NCBI RefSeq assembly: GCF_036172515.1
Contig: NZ_JAXKVW010000001.1
Span: 124,001-188,000, forward strand
Origin: Flexistipes sp.
GTDB taxonomy: Bacteria > Chrysiogenota > Deferribacteres > Deferribacterales > Flexistipitaceae
DNA: 64,000 nucleotides
Direction: 5' to 3'
The notes beneath the pieces were generated by a model. It ran no database searches and had not been told where the DNA came from. It saw only the letters and a list, made by a program, of their open reading frames with translations. Shown in pieces: positions 35,470 through 44,570 of this stretch; the stretch's first letter is position 1; each line of letters starts with the position of its first letter. The translations under genes were made by a program, and so were the position numbers.

Positions 35470-36450
35470 ATGTTTAGAATAATTTTATTGATGTGCATAT
35501 TTTTCACCTTTACTGCAGCCTCTGCTCAGCAAAAGTATATTATAGAAAAGGGCGATACTTTGTGGGATATTGCAGGGGAATTTTACGACAATAATTTCCA
35601 GTGGCCAATTATCTGGAAGTATAATACCTATATTAATGATCCCGATCTTATATTTCCGGAAGACAAACTTGTAATCCCCATCCTCTTCGGCGGAAAAAGC
35701 TATCATCTGGCTGATAATACTTCATTAATAAAACTTACTTCGGACAGCTACGGTTTAGACAATGTTTCCAAAAAGAGTAAAGCCTATGAGTCCAAGCTCT
35801 CTTACTACAGCGTTGACTTTCAAAATATAGATAACCTTGAGCTTATAATGGCGGAAAGACCGTCTTTTGAACTTCTTGCAAACGAACTGGAAAGAACATT
35901 TGTGGCAACTAACAACATTGTGCGTATCAATGCCGGGCGGGGGGATATCAACACCGGAGATAAACTTACTATATACAGCGTTGAGCAGGAAACACCTTAC
36001 GGCATAATATACAAAACCGCCGGAGTAGGCACAGTTACCAAAGTGGAGGACAAAACTTCGGTTGTGAAGATAACGGATGCTTTTGAGCCGATAGAAAAAA
36101 CATTTCTGGCAGACAGGTACAGGGATTTTTCATTTCCGGAACCATCCGGCTACAAAGTTGTAAACTCAGACATAACAGGCTCTATACTTTTTATGACCAA
36201 TAATATGCGTATATCCGGAGAGGGGTACAGGTGTATCATTAACCTTGGCTATGAAGACAATGTAAAAGAGGGCGATGTTCTGAATGTGGTTCAAAAGATT
36301 GAAGAAGACGGGTACATCAGGAACGTGAAAATAGCAACGATACAGATTATTCATTCCGGCAAAAATACTTCAACTGCTCAAATAATAGACAGCAGAAAAG
36401 AAATATCACAAGGTAACAAAGTAATTCTGCACAAAGTTGCAATAAGATAA
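35470..36450 (+). CDS. Exported LysM-domain protein
   Basis: This 326-residue protein has a signal peptide (1-19, ending ASAQ) and one LysM domain directly after it (about 22-70, KYIIEKGDTLWDIAGEFY...PEDKLVIP). A large beta-rich region of unknown fold follows (about 75-326). LysM binds peptidoglycan glycan strands. The rest resembles uncharacterised LysM proteins that often sit beside YbgF-like or DprA genes. It is cotranscribed with the lipoprotein upstream and ends at a strong terminator. Confidence 0.85.
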   Translation: MFRIILLMCIFFTFTAASAQQKYIIEKGDTLWDIAGEFYDNNFQWPIIWKYNTYINDPDLIFPEDKLVIPILFGGKSYHLADNTSLIKLTSDSYGLDNVSKKSKAYESKLSYYSVDFQNIDNLELIMAERPSFELLANELERTFVATNNIVRINAGRGDINTGDKLTIYSVEQETPYGIIYKTAGVGTVTKVEDKTSVVKITDAFEPIEKTFLADRYRDFSFPEPSGYKVVNSDITGSILFMTNNMRISGEGYRCIINLGYEDNVKEGDVLNVVQKIEEDGYIRNVKIATIQIIHSGKNTSTAQIIDSRKEISQGNKVILHKVAIR

Positions 36451-36483
36451 ATTTTTAAAAAGTACCTTTTTCAGACAAACTTT

Positions 36484-36513
36484 AAGACTCCGCCCATCCT
36501 GGCGGAGTCTTTT
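36484..36513 (+). terminator. Rho-independent terminator after the LysM gene
   Basis: AAGACTCCGCC and GGCGGAGTCTT form a perfect 11-bp stem with a 6-base loop followed by TTTT. The A/T flanks allow it to work also for the convergent fabI transcript. Confidence 0.88.
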
Positions 36514-36547
36514 AAATACGAACTAAAAGCTGAATAATCTTTTAAGT

Positions 36548-37312
36548 TTATATCCCCAGTATATTATATCCACTGTCAACATATATTACCTCACCTGTAA
36601 CTCCGCTGGACAACTCACTGCACAAATAAAGGGAAGTATTCGCCACATCATCCCCGGTTATATTTCTTCTTAATGGCGATTTTTCCTCAATACAGGCAAG
36701 AATTGTTTTAAAGCCGGAAATACCACTTGCAGCAAGTGTTTTTATCGGACCGGCTGAAATAGCATTTACCCTTATTCCTTTTTCTCCAAGCTCATTAGCC
36801 AGATATCTTACAGATGATTCCAAAGCAGCTTTTGCAACTCCCATTACATTGTAATTTTTCACAACTTTCTCTGAGCCGTAGTAGGTCATTGTAATAATAG
36901 TGGAGCCTTCACTCATAAAAGGCTCAGCATGCTTTGCCAAATTAACCAAAGAAAAGACGCTTATTTCCATGGCAGTTTTGAATCCTTCCCTGCTTGTATC
37001 CACGAATCTTCCCTTCAGATCATCGGCCGGAGCATAAGCCACAGCATGAACAAGAATATCGATATGTCCGAATTTATCAGAGACTGTTTTGAAAGTCTTT
37101 TCTATATCTGCATCATCAGTAACATCACATTTTACGCAAAATGCTCCTCCTAACTCTTCAGAAAGTGGTTCAACCCTTCTCTGCAGCTGTTCACCGGCAT
37201 AGGTAAATCCCAGCTCAACCCCATGCTCTTTAAGCTTTTTTGCTATCGAGTAAGCAATCGATTTTTGATTCGCAACGCCGAAAATCAATGCCTTTTTACC
37301 TTTTAAATCCAT
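36548..37312 (-). CDS. fabI: Enoyl-[acyl-carrier-protein] reductase (NADH)
   Basis: This 254-residue short-chain dehydrogenase catalyses the last step of fatty-acid elongation. It has the atypical FabI nucleotide motif GVANQKSIAYSIA (about 12-24) and the catalytic Tyr-x6-Lys (YNVMGVAK, about 155-162). Length is normal. It is probably the enoyl reductase used by the cell, although fabK or fabV elsewhere cannot be excluded. It is separated from radA by 19 bases and may share its transcript. Confidence 0.94.
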   Translation of the reverse strand: MDLKGKKALIFGVANQKSIAYSIAKKLKEHGVELGFTYAGEQLQRRVEPLSEELGGAFCVKCDVTDDADIEKTFKTVSDKFGHIDILVHAVAYAPADDLKGRFVDTSREGFKTAMEISVFSLVNLAKHAEPFMSEGSTIITMTYYGSEKVVKNYNVMGVAKAALESSVRYLANELGEKGIRVNAISAGPIKTLAASGISGFKTILACIEEKSPLRRNITGDDVANTSLYLCSELSSGVTGEVIYVDSGYNILGI

Positions 37313-37331
37313 AATTACCTCCGTTTTAGCA

Positions 37332-38690
37332 CTATATATATTCTATAATTTCATTCACATAATTAATATTTATTATTTCCAAACCACCGGTTATTTTGTC
37401 ATTTTTGCTAATATCCTGCTTTTTGGTATCGCCTGAGGGCATAAAAACCGTCTTGATGCCGAATTTTGCAGCTTCTTTTAATCTGCTGTCAATGTTGCCA
37501 GGCAGCCTGACTTCCCCTGTCAAGCCAACCTCTCCTATAAAAAGTGAACTTTCGGGCGGAAGAGTATCTTTAAAAGATGATATAAGACAAGCACAGATTG
37601 CCAGATCGGCGGAGGTTTCGTTTACCTTCAGACCTCCGGCAACGTTAAGAAAAACATCTGCACCCGACAAGTTGATTCCGCATCTTTTTTCCACAATTGC
37701 CAAAAGCATCTGGAGTCTGTTTAAATCAAAACCGTTGGCATTTCTTTTGGGAAAGTTAAAGTATGTGCTGCTGACCAAAGCCTGAATTTCTATGAGAAAC
37801 GCTCTGGTTCCCTCCATTACACATGTCATTATTTTACCGGCACTGTTGTCGGTATTTTCCAAAAAGTCAAACCCGCTGATTTCAACCAGCCCTTCATTAC
37901 GCATTTCAAAAAGCCCCACCTCATTTGTTGAGCCAAACCGGTTTTTCACAGCTCTTAATATGCGCACACCTTTGGAATAATCACCCTCGAAATAAAGAAC
38001 GGTATCAACCAGATGTTCAAGAATCTTCGGACCAGCAATAGCCCCCTCTTTAGTCACCTGCCCAACAATAAAAACTGTCAAACCGGTAGATTTTGCAAAT
38101 TCTACAAGATTATAAGTAATATATTTCACCTGACTCACTGTACCGGCAGGCGATTTTAAGTCATCCGATGCAATAGTCTGTACGGAGTCCAGCACAAGGA
38201 AATTATAATCATGGCTGCTGATAGCTGCTTCTACTTCATCAAAATCATTGGTACTTATTATATCAAAATCTAAGTCTTTTAAATGCAGCCTGTCCGCCCT
38301 TAACTTTATCTGGGAGCGTGACTCTTCCGAGGAAACGTATAGTACATCCATATTTCCTGACGAAAAGACCGATGTTACCTGAAGCATAATCGTTGACTTA
38401 CCAACTCCGGGTTCACCTCCCACCAGCACTACAGACCCTTTTACACACCCTCCTCCGAGCACCTGGTCAAGCTCCACAAGACCGGTTTTAAACCTGCTGA
38501 CCTCAATACCGCCAACATCCTTCAGTTTTTTTATATCCGGCTCTTTTTTACTCCTTGCTGACTCAGAAGATTTTTCAGGAAATTTTTCTTCAAAACTGCC
38601 CCAGCTGCCGCATTCGGGGCACCTGCCAGACCATTTCGGAGTAATATATCCGCATTGATTACAAACATAATTAGTTTTTACTTTTGCCAT
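37332..38690 (-). CDS. radA: DNA repair protein RadA (Sms)
   Basis: This 452-residue branch-migration helicase has an N-terminal zinc finger (CNQCG...CPECGSW, about 10-30), a RecA-like domain with Walker A GEPGVGKST (92-100), the RadA signature KNRFGS and a C-terminal Lon-protease-like domain (about 275-450). It lies 6 bases downstream of ruvB, so two branch-migration enzymes are made from one transcript. Confidence 0.95.
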   Translation of the reverse strand: MAKVKTNYVCNQCGYITPKWSGRCPECGSWGSFEEKFPEKSSESARSKKEPDIKKLKDVGGIEVSRFKTGLVELDQVLGGGCVKGSVVLVGGEPGVGKSTIMLQVTSVFSSGNMDVLYVSSEESRSQIKLRADRLHLKDLDFDIISTNDFDEVEAAISSHDYNFLVLDSVQTIASDDLKSPAGTVSQVKYITYNLVEFAKSTGLTVFIVGQVTKEGAIAGPKILEHLVDTVLYFEGDYSKGVRILRAVKNRFGSTNEVGLFEMRNEGLVEISGFDFLENTDNSAGKIMTCVMEGTRAFLIEIQALVSSTYFNFPKRNANGFDLNRLQMLLAIVEKRCGINLSGADVFLNVAGGLKVNETSADLAICACLISSFKDTLPPESSLFIGEVGLTGEVRLPGNIDSRLKEAAKFGIKTVFMPSGDTKKQDISKNDKITGGLEIININYVNEIIEYI

Positions 38691-38696
38691 CAGCTG

Positions 38697-39824
38697 CTAT
38701 TCCTGTTCTCCGTTATTATATTCCGTATCATTCAGCAGATCGTCAACTGTAATCTGTTTTTCCCGTCTCTTAATATTAAGATGCTCGTAGGCTTTGATGG
38801 CAGCAACTCTGCCTCTGGGAGTCTTCTTAATAAAGCCGCAGTAAATAAGAAAAGGCTCGATAACATCTTCTATGGTATCCTTCTCTTCCGACAATGTGGC
38901 AGCAATTGTATCAACGCCCACCGGCCCGCCTTCGTACTTCTCTATTATTGACTTAAGGTACCTTCTGTCGGATGTATCCAGCCCTATTACGTCTATCTCC
39001 AGCCTGTCAAGACCATGCTTTGCTATTCCTTTTTCAATAATCCCGTTATTATAAACATCGGCAAAGTCCCTTATCCTTCTTAAAAGACGGTGGGCCACCC
39101 TCGGAGTCCCCCGGCACCTTCTGGCTATTTCAGCTGCCGCATCTTCTTCTACATCTATCTCCATAATTTTCGATGCCCGCTTAATTATTTCCTTCAACTC
39201 ATCATCCTGATAAAATTCCAGTCTGAAAATCATACCAAACCTGTCTCTAAGTGGGGAAGTGAGAAGCCCCATACGGGTAGTAGCTCCGATAAGTGTAAAA
39301 TTTTCAAGATCTATCTTGATAGTTCTGGCAGCAGGCCCCTGACCGATAATTATATCAAGCTGGAAGTCTTCCATCGCGGGATAAAGAATCTCCTCTACAC
39401 TGGAATGCAGCCTGTGAATTTCATCGATGAAGAGCACATCACCTTCTGACAAATTTGTCAGAACAGCGGCTAAATCTCCGGGTTTTTCTATAACAGGTCC
39501 GCTTGTCGCCTTAATATTTACTCCAAGCTCGTTGGCTATTATTGAAGCCAGAGTGGTTTTACCAAGACCGGGCGGACCGTAAAAAAGACAATGATCCAGG
39601 CTTTCATTTCTGTTTTTTGTGGCCTCCAGAAAAACCCTGAGATTTTCCTTGATTTTAGTCTGTCCCACATATTCATCCAGAATCTTCGGCCTGATCGTCT
39701 GTCCGTCCGGCGCCGGGCGGGTTATATTCAAATCTTCTTCAAGCCTCTCTTTGGAGAATATTTCATTCCTCGCTGTTTTATCTTCGTCAGGCCCTAAAGG
39801 AAATTGCGGATCACCGGAACTCAT
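38697..39824 (-). CDS. ruvB: Holliday junction branch migration ATPase RuvB
   Basis: This 375-residue AAA+ motor has Walker [10 protein letters not shown] (83-91), DEIHRLH, the sensor GATTRMG and a C-terminal winged helix (about 290-355, [13 protein letters not shown]). The N-terminus is about 25-30 residues longer than usual. The start at ATG 39824 follows AAGGAG, so the extension appears real. ruvA and ruvC are not adjacent. It is the first gene of the ruvB-radA unit. Confidence 0.95.
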   Translation of the reverse strand: MSSGDPQFPLGPDEDKTARNEIFSKERLEEDLNITRPAPDGQTIRPKILDEYVGQTKIKENLRVFLEATKNRNESLDHCLFYGPPGLGKTTLASIIANELGVNIKATSGPVIEKPGDLAAVLTNLSEGDVLFIDEIHRLHSSVEEILYPAMEDFQLDIIIGQGPAARTIKIDLENFTLIGATTRMGLLTSPLRDRFGMIFRLEFYQDDELKEIIKRASKIMEIDVEEDAAAEIARRCRGTPRVAHRLLRRIRDFADVYNNGIIEKGIAKHGLDRLEIDVIGLDTSDRRYLKSIIEKYEGGPVGVDTIAATLSEEKDTIEDVIEPFLIYCGFIKKTPRGRVAAIKAYEHLNIKRREKQITVDDLLNDTEYNNGEQE

Positions 39825-40169
39825 CAAAACTCCTTACTAAGTTTATGCTCTGATACAAATTTTCGCCGAACATTTTGCACCAGTTTTTAGACTGATAAAT
39901 ATATGTAACATAAAATACCAACAAATAATATAAATTGCAACGTCCTATGTTTTTGACGCCCTCCAAATTATTTGCATATGTAAAAACTGTGTTGGAGGAT
40001 GAGAAGCGCTAAGTAAGCCTCCTGACACTCAACAAATTACTACTTCTCCATCTCCCTTTCTCACTACTTAACTATCTCACTCTTTTAATGGTATGAAATT
40101 TTTTGCTTTTATTTTATAGAGTAGTAAGATATCTTCTGTATATTAACTATTTATAAAGGGCACAATGTT
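39825..40169. other. Divergent intergenic region with repeat fragments
   Basis: 345 bases between ruvB and the AEC transporter gene without a protein gene. It holds a copy of the GCACCAGT repeat (39877-39914), a CCTCCAA/TTGGAGG inverted pair (39960-39998) and a C/T-rich segment (40040-40085) similar to one near 19510. Confidence 0.6.
39877..39914 (+). repeat. Dispersed hairpin repeat, family B, copy 1
   Basis: GCACCAGT, TTTTAGACTGATAAATAT and the following ATGTAACAT match 47954-47990 (same strand). The CACCAG...CTGGTAAA core also matches 48443-48471 in inverted orientation. The core forms a small stem CAGT/ACTG. Confidence 0.6.
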
Positions 40170-41087
40170 ATGCTGCATTTACTTTCTATTGTTTCACCGA
40201 TATTTATTGTTTTGGCACTGGGAAAAATTCTGTCCCTCTTCAATCTTATTAAACCCGATTTCATCAATGCCTCAAACCGGCTGATTTTTTTTGTTTTACT
40301 TCCTGCGCTTCTTTTTTACAAAATTGCCCAGGCCGAGATATACACTTCGTTCAATTTAAATATTTTTCTGGTAATGTGCGTAACGGTTTTCAGTATTTTT
40401 CTGCTGAGTTTTATAGTGGGCAGAATTTTTCATGTCGGCAAAAAGCAGCTGGGGACGTTTGCCATGAACAATTTCCGGGCAAATTATGCATATATGGGAC
40501 TCCCCGTAAGTTATTACGCTTTCGGCGATGAAGGATTGATGATTGCGAGCCTTCTCATGGCATTTATCGTACCTTTGGTAAATCTTCTTTCCATAATTTC
40601 CCTGTCACTGAATTCTTCCAAAAAAGTCCGGATGTGGACCTTTATTAAAAATACACTTTTAAACCCCCTGGCAATCGGCTGTATTTTGGGGATAGTTTTT
40701 TCTCTGGCAAAAATAGAGTTTTATTACTTTATAGATAAAAGTCTCAGTCTTTTAACCGGAGTTACGCTTCCCTTGGCTCTGCTGTGTATCGGAGCTACTA
40801 TGAAACGTGAAATGATAAGGGGAAATAAACTTTTAATTGCCAATACCCTTCTTATAAAACTGCTTGTAATGCCGTTTACAGCTTTTCTTATAATCAGTAC
40901 TTTTTCAGAATCAATTTCCCTGACAGGGCAGGTTCTGATTATTATGCTCTCATCACCTGCTGCCACGGTGAACTACGTACTTGCTTCTTCAATGGACGGT
41001 GATCCCGATGTTGCAAGCGGAGGAATAATTTTATCAACCGTTTTCTCCCTGTTTACTTACATCTTCTGGCTCGCTGTACTCGTCTGA
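40170..41087 (+). CDS. AEC-family transporter (auxin-efflux-carrier type)
   Basis: This 305-residue inner-membrane protein has about ten helices in two inverted repeats, with the family pattern NFRANYAYMGLPVSYYAFGDEG (about 97-118) and the second-half SSPAATVNYVLASSMDGDPDVASGGI (about 266-291). Bacterial AEC members move malate, malonate or other carboxylates. The substrate is not readable. It stands alone between ruvB (divergent) and the hybrid kinase (convergent, 12 bases away). Confidence 0.88.
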   Translation: MLHLLSIVSPIFIVLALGKILSLFNLIKPDFINASNRLIFFVLLPALLFYKIAQAEIYTSFNLNIFLVMCVTVFSIFLLSFIVGRIFHVGKKQLGTFAMNNFRANYAYMGLPVSYYAFGDEGLMIASLLMAFIVPLVNLLSIISLSLNSSKKVRMWTFIKNTLLNPLAIGCILGIVFSLAKIEFYYFIDKSLSLLTGVTLPLALLCIGATMKREMIRGNKLLIANTLLIKLLVMPFTAFLIISTFSESISLTGQVLIIMLSSPAATVNYVLASSMDGDPDVASGGIILSTVFSLFTYIFWLAVLV

Positions 41088-41099
41088 AATTAGCTGAAA

Positions 41100-43421
41100 C
41101 TATTCGTTGCCGTCATTTAAGACTTCATTTACCTTGTTCGATAAAAGTTCTACAGTAAAAGGTTTTTGAAGAAAATAAATCTGATTTTCGGAAATTTCCT
41201 TATCGGTAATGTAACTTTTGGGGTATCCGGATATAAACAACGTTTTCATCCCCGGATGAATTTTCGACAGCTTTGATGACAGTTCCTTCCCGTTCATTTC
41301 AGGCATTACAACATCAGTAATCAGCAAATCTATACTTTTATTTCTGTTAAGGTATTGTTTTGCTTTCTCCATAGCTTCAGATGCTGAAATTGTAGTTATC
41401 ACATCATAATTCATCTTTTCCAGCATTTTACTGCTGACAGCAAGAACGGACGGTTCATCTTCAACAAACATAATTCTTTCCCCTTTTCCTTCTGCCGTTC
41501 CTGCCTTTACATCCATGGGGGTATCTTCTTCTTTTTGTCTCGGAAGGTAAACTTTAAATGTCGTACCATGTCCCGGTTCGGAGTAAATATTTATAAATCC
41601 ACCGTTCTGCTTAACTACACCGTAAACAGTAGCCATACCTATTCCCGTCCCTTCACCATTTTTTTTGGTGGTGAAAAACGGTTCGAAAATTTTTTCCTGA
41701 ATCTCTTTACTCATGCCGCTTCCGTTATCACTGACAGACAGCATTACATAATCACCCGGCTTACAGTTCATGTTTGTGTTACAATAATTCTCGTCCACAT
41801 GAGCGTTACAGGTTTCAATTACGATTTTTCCATTTTCACCTATAGCATCACGCGCATTTACACAGAGATTTGTCAGTATCTGGCTTATCTGTGAAGGATC
41901 AATTTTAACATACCAAAGATCTTGCTCACTACGCCACTCAAGCCGGATATTTTCCCCAACGACTTTATTCAGCATATTTATTATATTTTTTAAGGTATCA
42001 TTATAATTAAGAACTCTGGGAGAACCACTCTGCTTTCTGGAAAAACTGAGCAGCTGGTTTGTAATTTCCGCCGAACTGCGTGCGGCTTTGCCTATTTCAT
42101 CAAAATATTCATGAAACTTATCTGAGTTATCTGTCTGCAGCACTCCCAGCTCCGCATAATTCATTATAACACTAAGCATATTGTTAAAGTCATGAGCAAT
42201 GCCCCCTGCAAGGCGCCCAATAGCTTCAAGTTTGCTGCTCTGATTAAGCTGTTCGTTCAAAATCCGCCGTTCTTCTTCCTCTTTTTTCCTTTGGGTAATA
42301 TCTCTGACAAAACTTCCATGAAGCACTTCTCCCGCATACTCTATACTTCTCACGGAAACTTCCACAGGCATAAAAGTACCGTCGCTTTTTCGGTGCCTCC
42401 TTTCGATAGTCACATTTCTGTTGTTATCGACTTCCTCCCATATACTTTTCCACGTTTTTTCATCAAGTTCCGTATCAATATCAAAAATTGTCATTTCCTG
42501 TAATTTATCCCGGGGATAGCCTAACCTGTCGGCCGCAGTTTTATTAGCATATGCAAACCTGCCGTCTTTACGCGTCCAAAAAACAGCATCAGGGGCATCC
42601 TCCATAAAGATTTTGTACGTATATATCTCATCTTCATATTTTTTGGATTCGGTTATATCGGTGATATAGCCTTCAAGAACATCAATGCCTTCTGTGTTCC
42701 GGCCAACAAGCACCCCCTGCTCCCACACCCATTTGATTTGGCCGCCTTTTGTTATTATCCTATACTTCGTTATAAAATTATCATTTTCCTTTATAGAGCG
42801 CTGAACCTCTTCCCATATAGAATCCCGGTCTTCGGGATGGATAATGTTACCATATGAGACCACTTTATTTTCCTCAAGTTCGACAGGGCTATAACCTGTA
42901 AGATTAGAGCTGCCTCCGCTGACAAAAATCATACTCCATGCAAAATCATTGAGACATCTGTAGACCATTCCCGGAAGATTGGACATAAGGGTTTCCAGTT
43001 GACGCTGTTTCTCATTAACTTCTCTTTCCGCTTTCTTCCTTTCAGTAATATCCTGAACAATTCCTACAATTCCTGTAATTTCACCTTTCCTGTTTTTAAA
43101 TGTAGCTTTATTAAATATCACATCGTGTACATTGCCTGCATTATCTTTCAATTTGGATTGATAAAGCTGGGTTCCCGGATTATTAAACAATTCACTGTCT
43201 TTTTCATAATAAATACGGGCGAAATCTTCACGGCCTATGTCAAAAACTGTTTTTCCTTCCAGTTCTTCTGGTGGTTGCCCGAAAAATTCTCCAAAAGCCT
43301 TGTTTACACCCAAATAACGGCCTTCGTTATCCTTATAAAACAAAGGCAGAGGGATGGCATCAAAAATTTCTTTAAGCGTGTATTCTTTTTCATGATATTT
43401 GGAATTTTCCGAATTGTTCAT
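41100..43421 (-). CDS. Hybrid PAS-domain sensor histidine kinase with C-terminal receiver
   Basis: This 773-residue protein is soluble, with no membrane helix. It has three PAS/PAC units (about 12-130, 137-258, 265-385), a HisKA domain with phospho-acceptor His near 409 in GGIAHDFNNM, an HATPase domain (G-box GTGIGMATVYG near 590) and a receiver domain (about 655-770) with phospho-acceptor Asp near 701 in LLITDVVMPEM. The GGxAHDFNN form is typical of cytosolic NtrB-like hybrid kinases. No DNA-binding response regulator is adjacent, so output is unknown. Confidence 0.93.
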   Translation of the reverse strand: MNNSENSKYHEKEYTLKEIFDAIPLPLFYKDNEGRYLGVNKAFGEFFGQPPEELEGKTVFDIGREDFARIYYEKDSELFNNPGTQLYQSKLKDNAGNVHDVIFNKATFKNRKGEITGIVGIVQDITERKKAEREVNEKQRQLETLMSNLPGMVYRCLNDFAWSMIFVSGGSSNLTGYSPVELEENKVVSYGNIIHPEDRDSIWEEVQRSIKENDNFITKYRIITKGGQIKWVWEQGVLVGRNTEGIDVLEGYITDITESKKYEDEIYTYKIFMEDAPDAVFWTRKDGRFAYANKTAADRLGYPRDKLQEMTIFDIDTELDEKTWKSIWEEVDNNRNVTIERRHRKSDGTFMPVEVSVRSIEYAGEVLHGSFVRDITQRKKEEEERRILNEQLNQSSKLEAIGRLAGGIAHDFNNMLSVIMNYAELGVLQTDNSDKFHEYFDEIGKAARSSAEITNQLLSFSRKQSGSPRVLNYNDTLKNIINMLNKVVGENIRLEWRSEQDLWYVKIDPSQISQILTNLCVNARDAIGENGKIVIETCNAHVDENYCNTNMNCKPGDYVMLSVSDNGSGMSKEIQEKIFEPFFTTKKNGEGTGIGMATVYGVVKQNGGFINIYSEPGHGTTFKVYLPRQKEEDTPMDVKAGTAEGKGERIMFVEDEPSVLAVSSKMLEKMNYDVITTISASEAMEKAKQYLNRNKSIDLLITDVVMPEMNGKELSSKLSKIHPGMKTLFISGYPKSYITDKEISENQIYFLQKPFTVELLSNKVNEVLNDGNE

Positions 43422-43555
43422 CCTTCGCCCGCAGTAAGCTATTAATATTATTAAGTATAAGCTGTTGGTAATATTAAGTCAAATAAATCTGCCGTAATAA
43501 CCGCTTTTAACACTGCAAATCATTTATGTTTTTATATTTATACCAATTTAGTTTT

Positions 43556-44440
43556 TTATATATTTTCCTGGTAAAAATCCGGATAACTTTCCAAAACCCC
43601 TTTCTTGTAACAATGCCTCCTCACGTCGTTAAGGTATCCCAGTAACCTGTCTTTATCCCTATCCAAAGTACCTTTCAGTGAAAACAGGTTTGATACATGA
43701 TTCGATCTGAAAATTATTCCCTCACCTCTGATATTTTCTATAAATTCAGCTGCCTCATCAATCAAATGCCGGAACCGGGGGGTGTCAATATATTGAAAAT
43801 AGTTTTTGCCCCTGCGCAGAAACAGGGTGAGCAGACTTAAGTATTTAGGATTTACTTCACTGATCCAGCGTGCGGAATCCACCGCATGACTGCTGGTGTA
43901 TTTGACACCCCCTGCACCCAGAATAACCATTACAGAAAAATTGAAGCCGATCTCCTGCAGGCCTTTTATTCTTTCTTTTACTTCATCCGCATCCATACCT
44001 TTGTTCATAATTTTGAGAACTTCATTATTTCCGCTCTCAAGCCCGAAATACAACATATCCAGCTTTCTGCTGAAAATTACACGCCAGTCATAATAACTTT
44101 TTTCCAGAAGAGCCTGCGGACCTGCATACGATCGGATACTTTCCAGGTTTGGAAATTTTTCATGCAGATAATCCAGAATTTTTAACAAACCTTCGGACGG
44201 ATATATAGCAGCATCTCCGTCAGCCAGAAAAATGCGTTTTATATGCTTTTTTGTATACTCAGGAATTCCGTCAACTTCATATTTAAATTCCTCAAAAGGC
44301 TTTATGCGAAATTTTTTATCCACATACATTCCGCAAAAGGTGCACTTATTGTACGAGCACCCTTCTGTAATTTGAAATATTAAAGATTTAGCCTCACTGG
44401 GAGGTCTGTACAGCGGATAAGAATATTCGGGTATATGCAT
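43556..44440 (-). CDS. Radical SAM protein of unknown substrate
   Basis: This 294-residue protein has the radical SAM cluster motif CSYNKCTFC (about 29-37) after EG. A TIM-barrel half follows, with FLADGDAAIYPSEG, YFGLESGNNEVLKIMNKG and VMVILGAGG blocks typical of the coproporphyrinogen-oxidase/Elp3-like superfamily. No auxiliary Cys cluster is obvious at the C-terminus. The ATG at 44440 has GAGGAG close upstream; longer frames extend upstream without a ribosome site. It diverges from proS across about 130 bases. The reaction is not predictable. Confidence 0.85.
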   Translation of the reverse strand: MHIPEYSYPLYRPPSEAKSLIFQITEGCSYNKCTFCGMYVDKKFRIKPFEEFKYEVDGIPEYTKKHIKRIFLADGDAAIYPSEGLLKILDYLHEKFPNLESIRSYAGPQALLEKSYYDWRVIFSRKLDMLYFGLESGNNEVLKIMNKGMDADEVKERIKGLQEIGFNFSVMVILGAGGVKYTSSHAVDSARWISEVNPKYLSLLTLFLRRGKNYFQYIDTPRFRHLIDEAAEFIENIRGEGIIFRSNHVSNLFSLKGTLDRDKDRLLGYLNDVRRHCYKKGVLESYPDFYQENI

Positions 44441-44570
44441 CTTACTCCTCTCACATAATGTATTTTCACAAAAAGATAGTCCATAATTGCTAAAATAACA
44501 ACACCGGCTAAAATTTCTTGCATCAATCACATAGCACTGTTATTATCTGCCAAAAAGCGGAGTCACACTG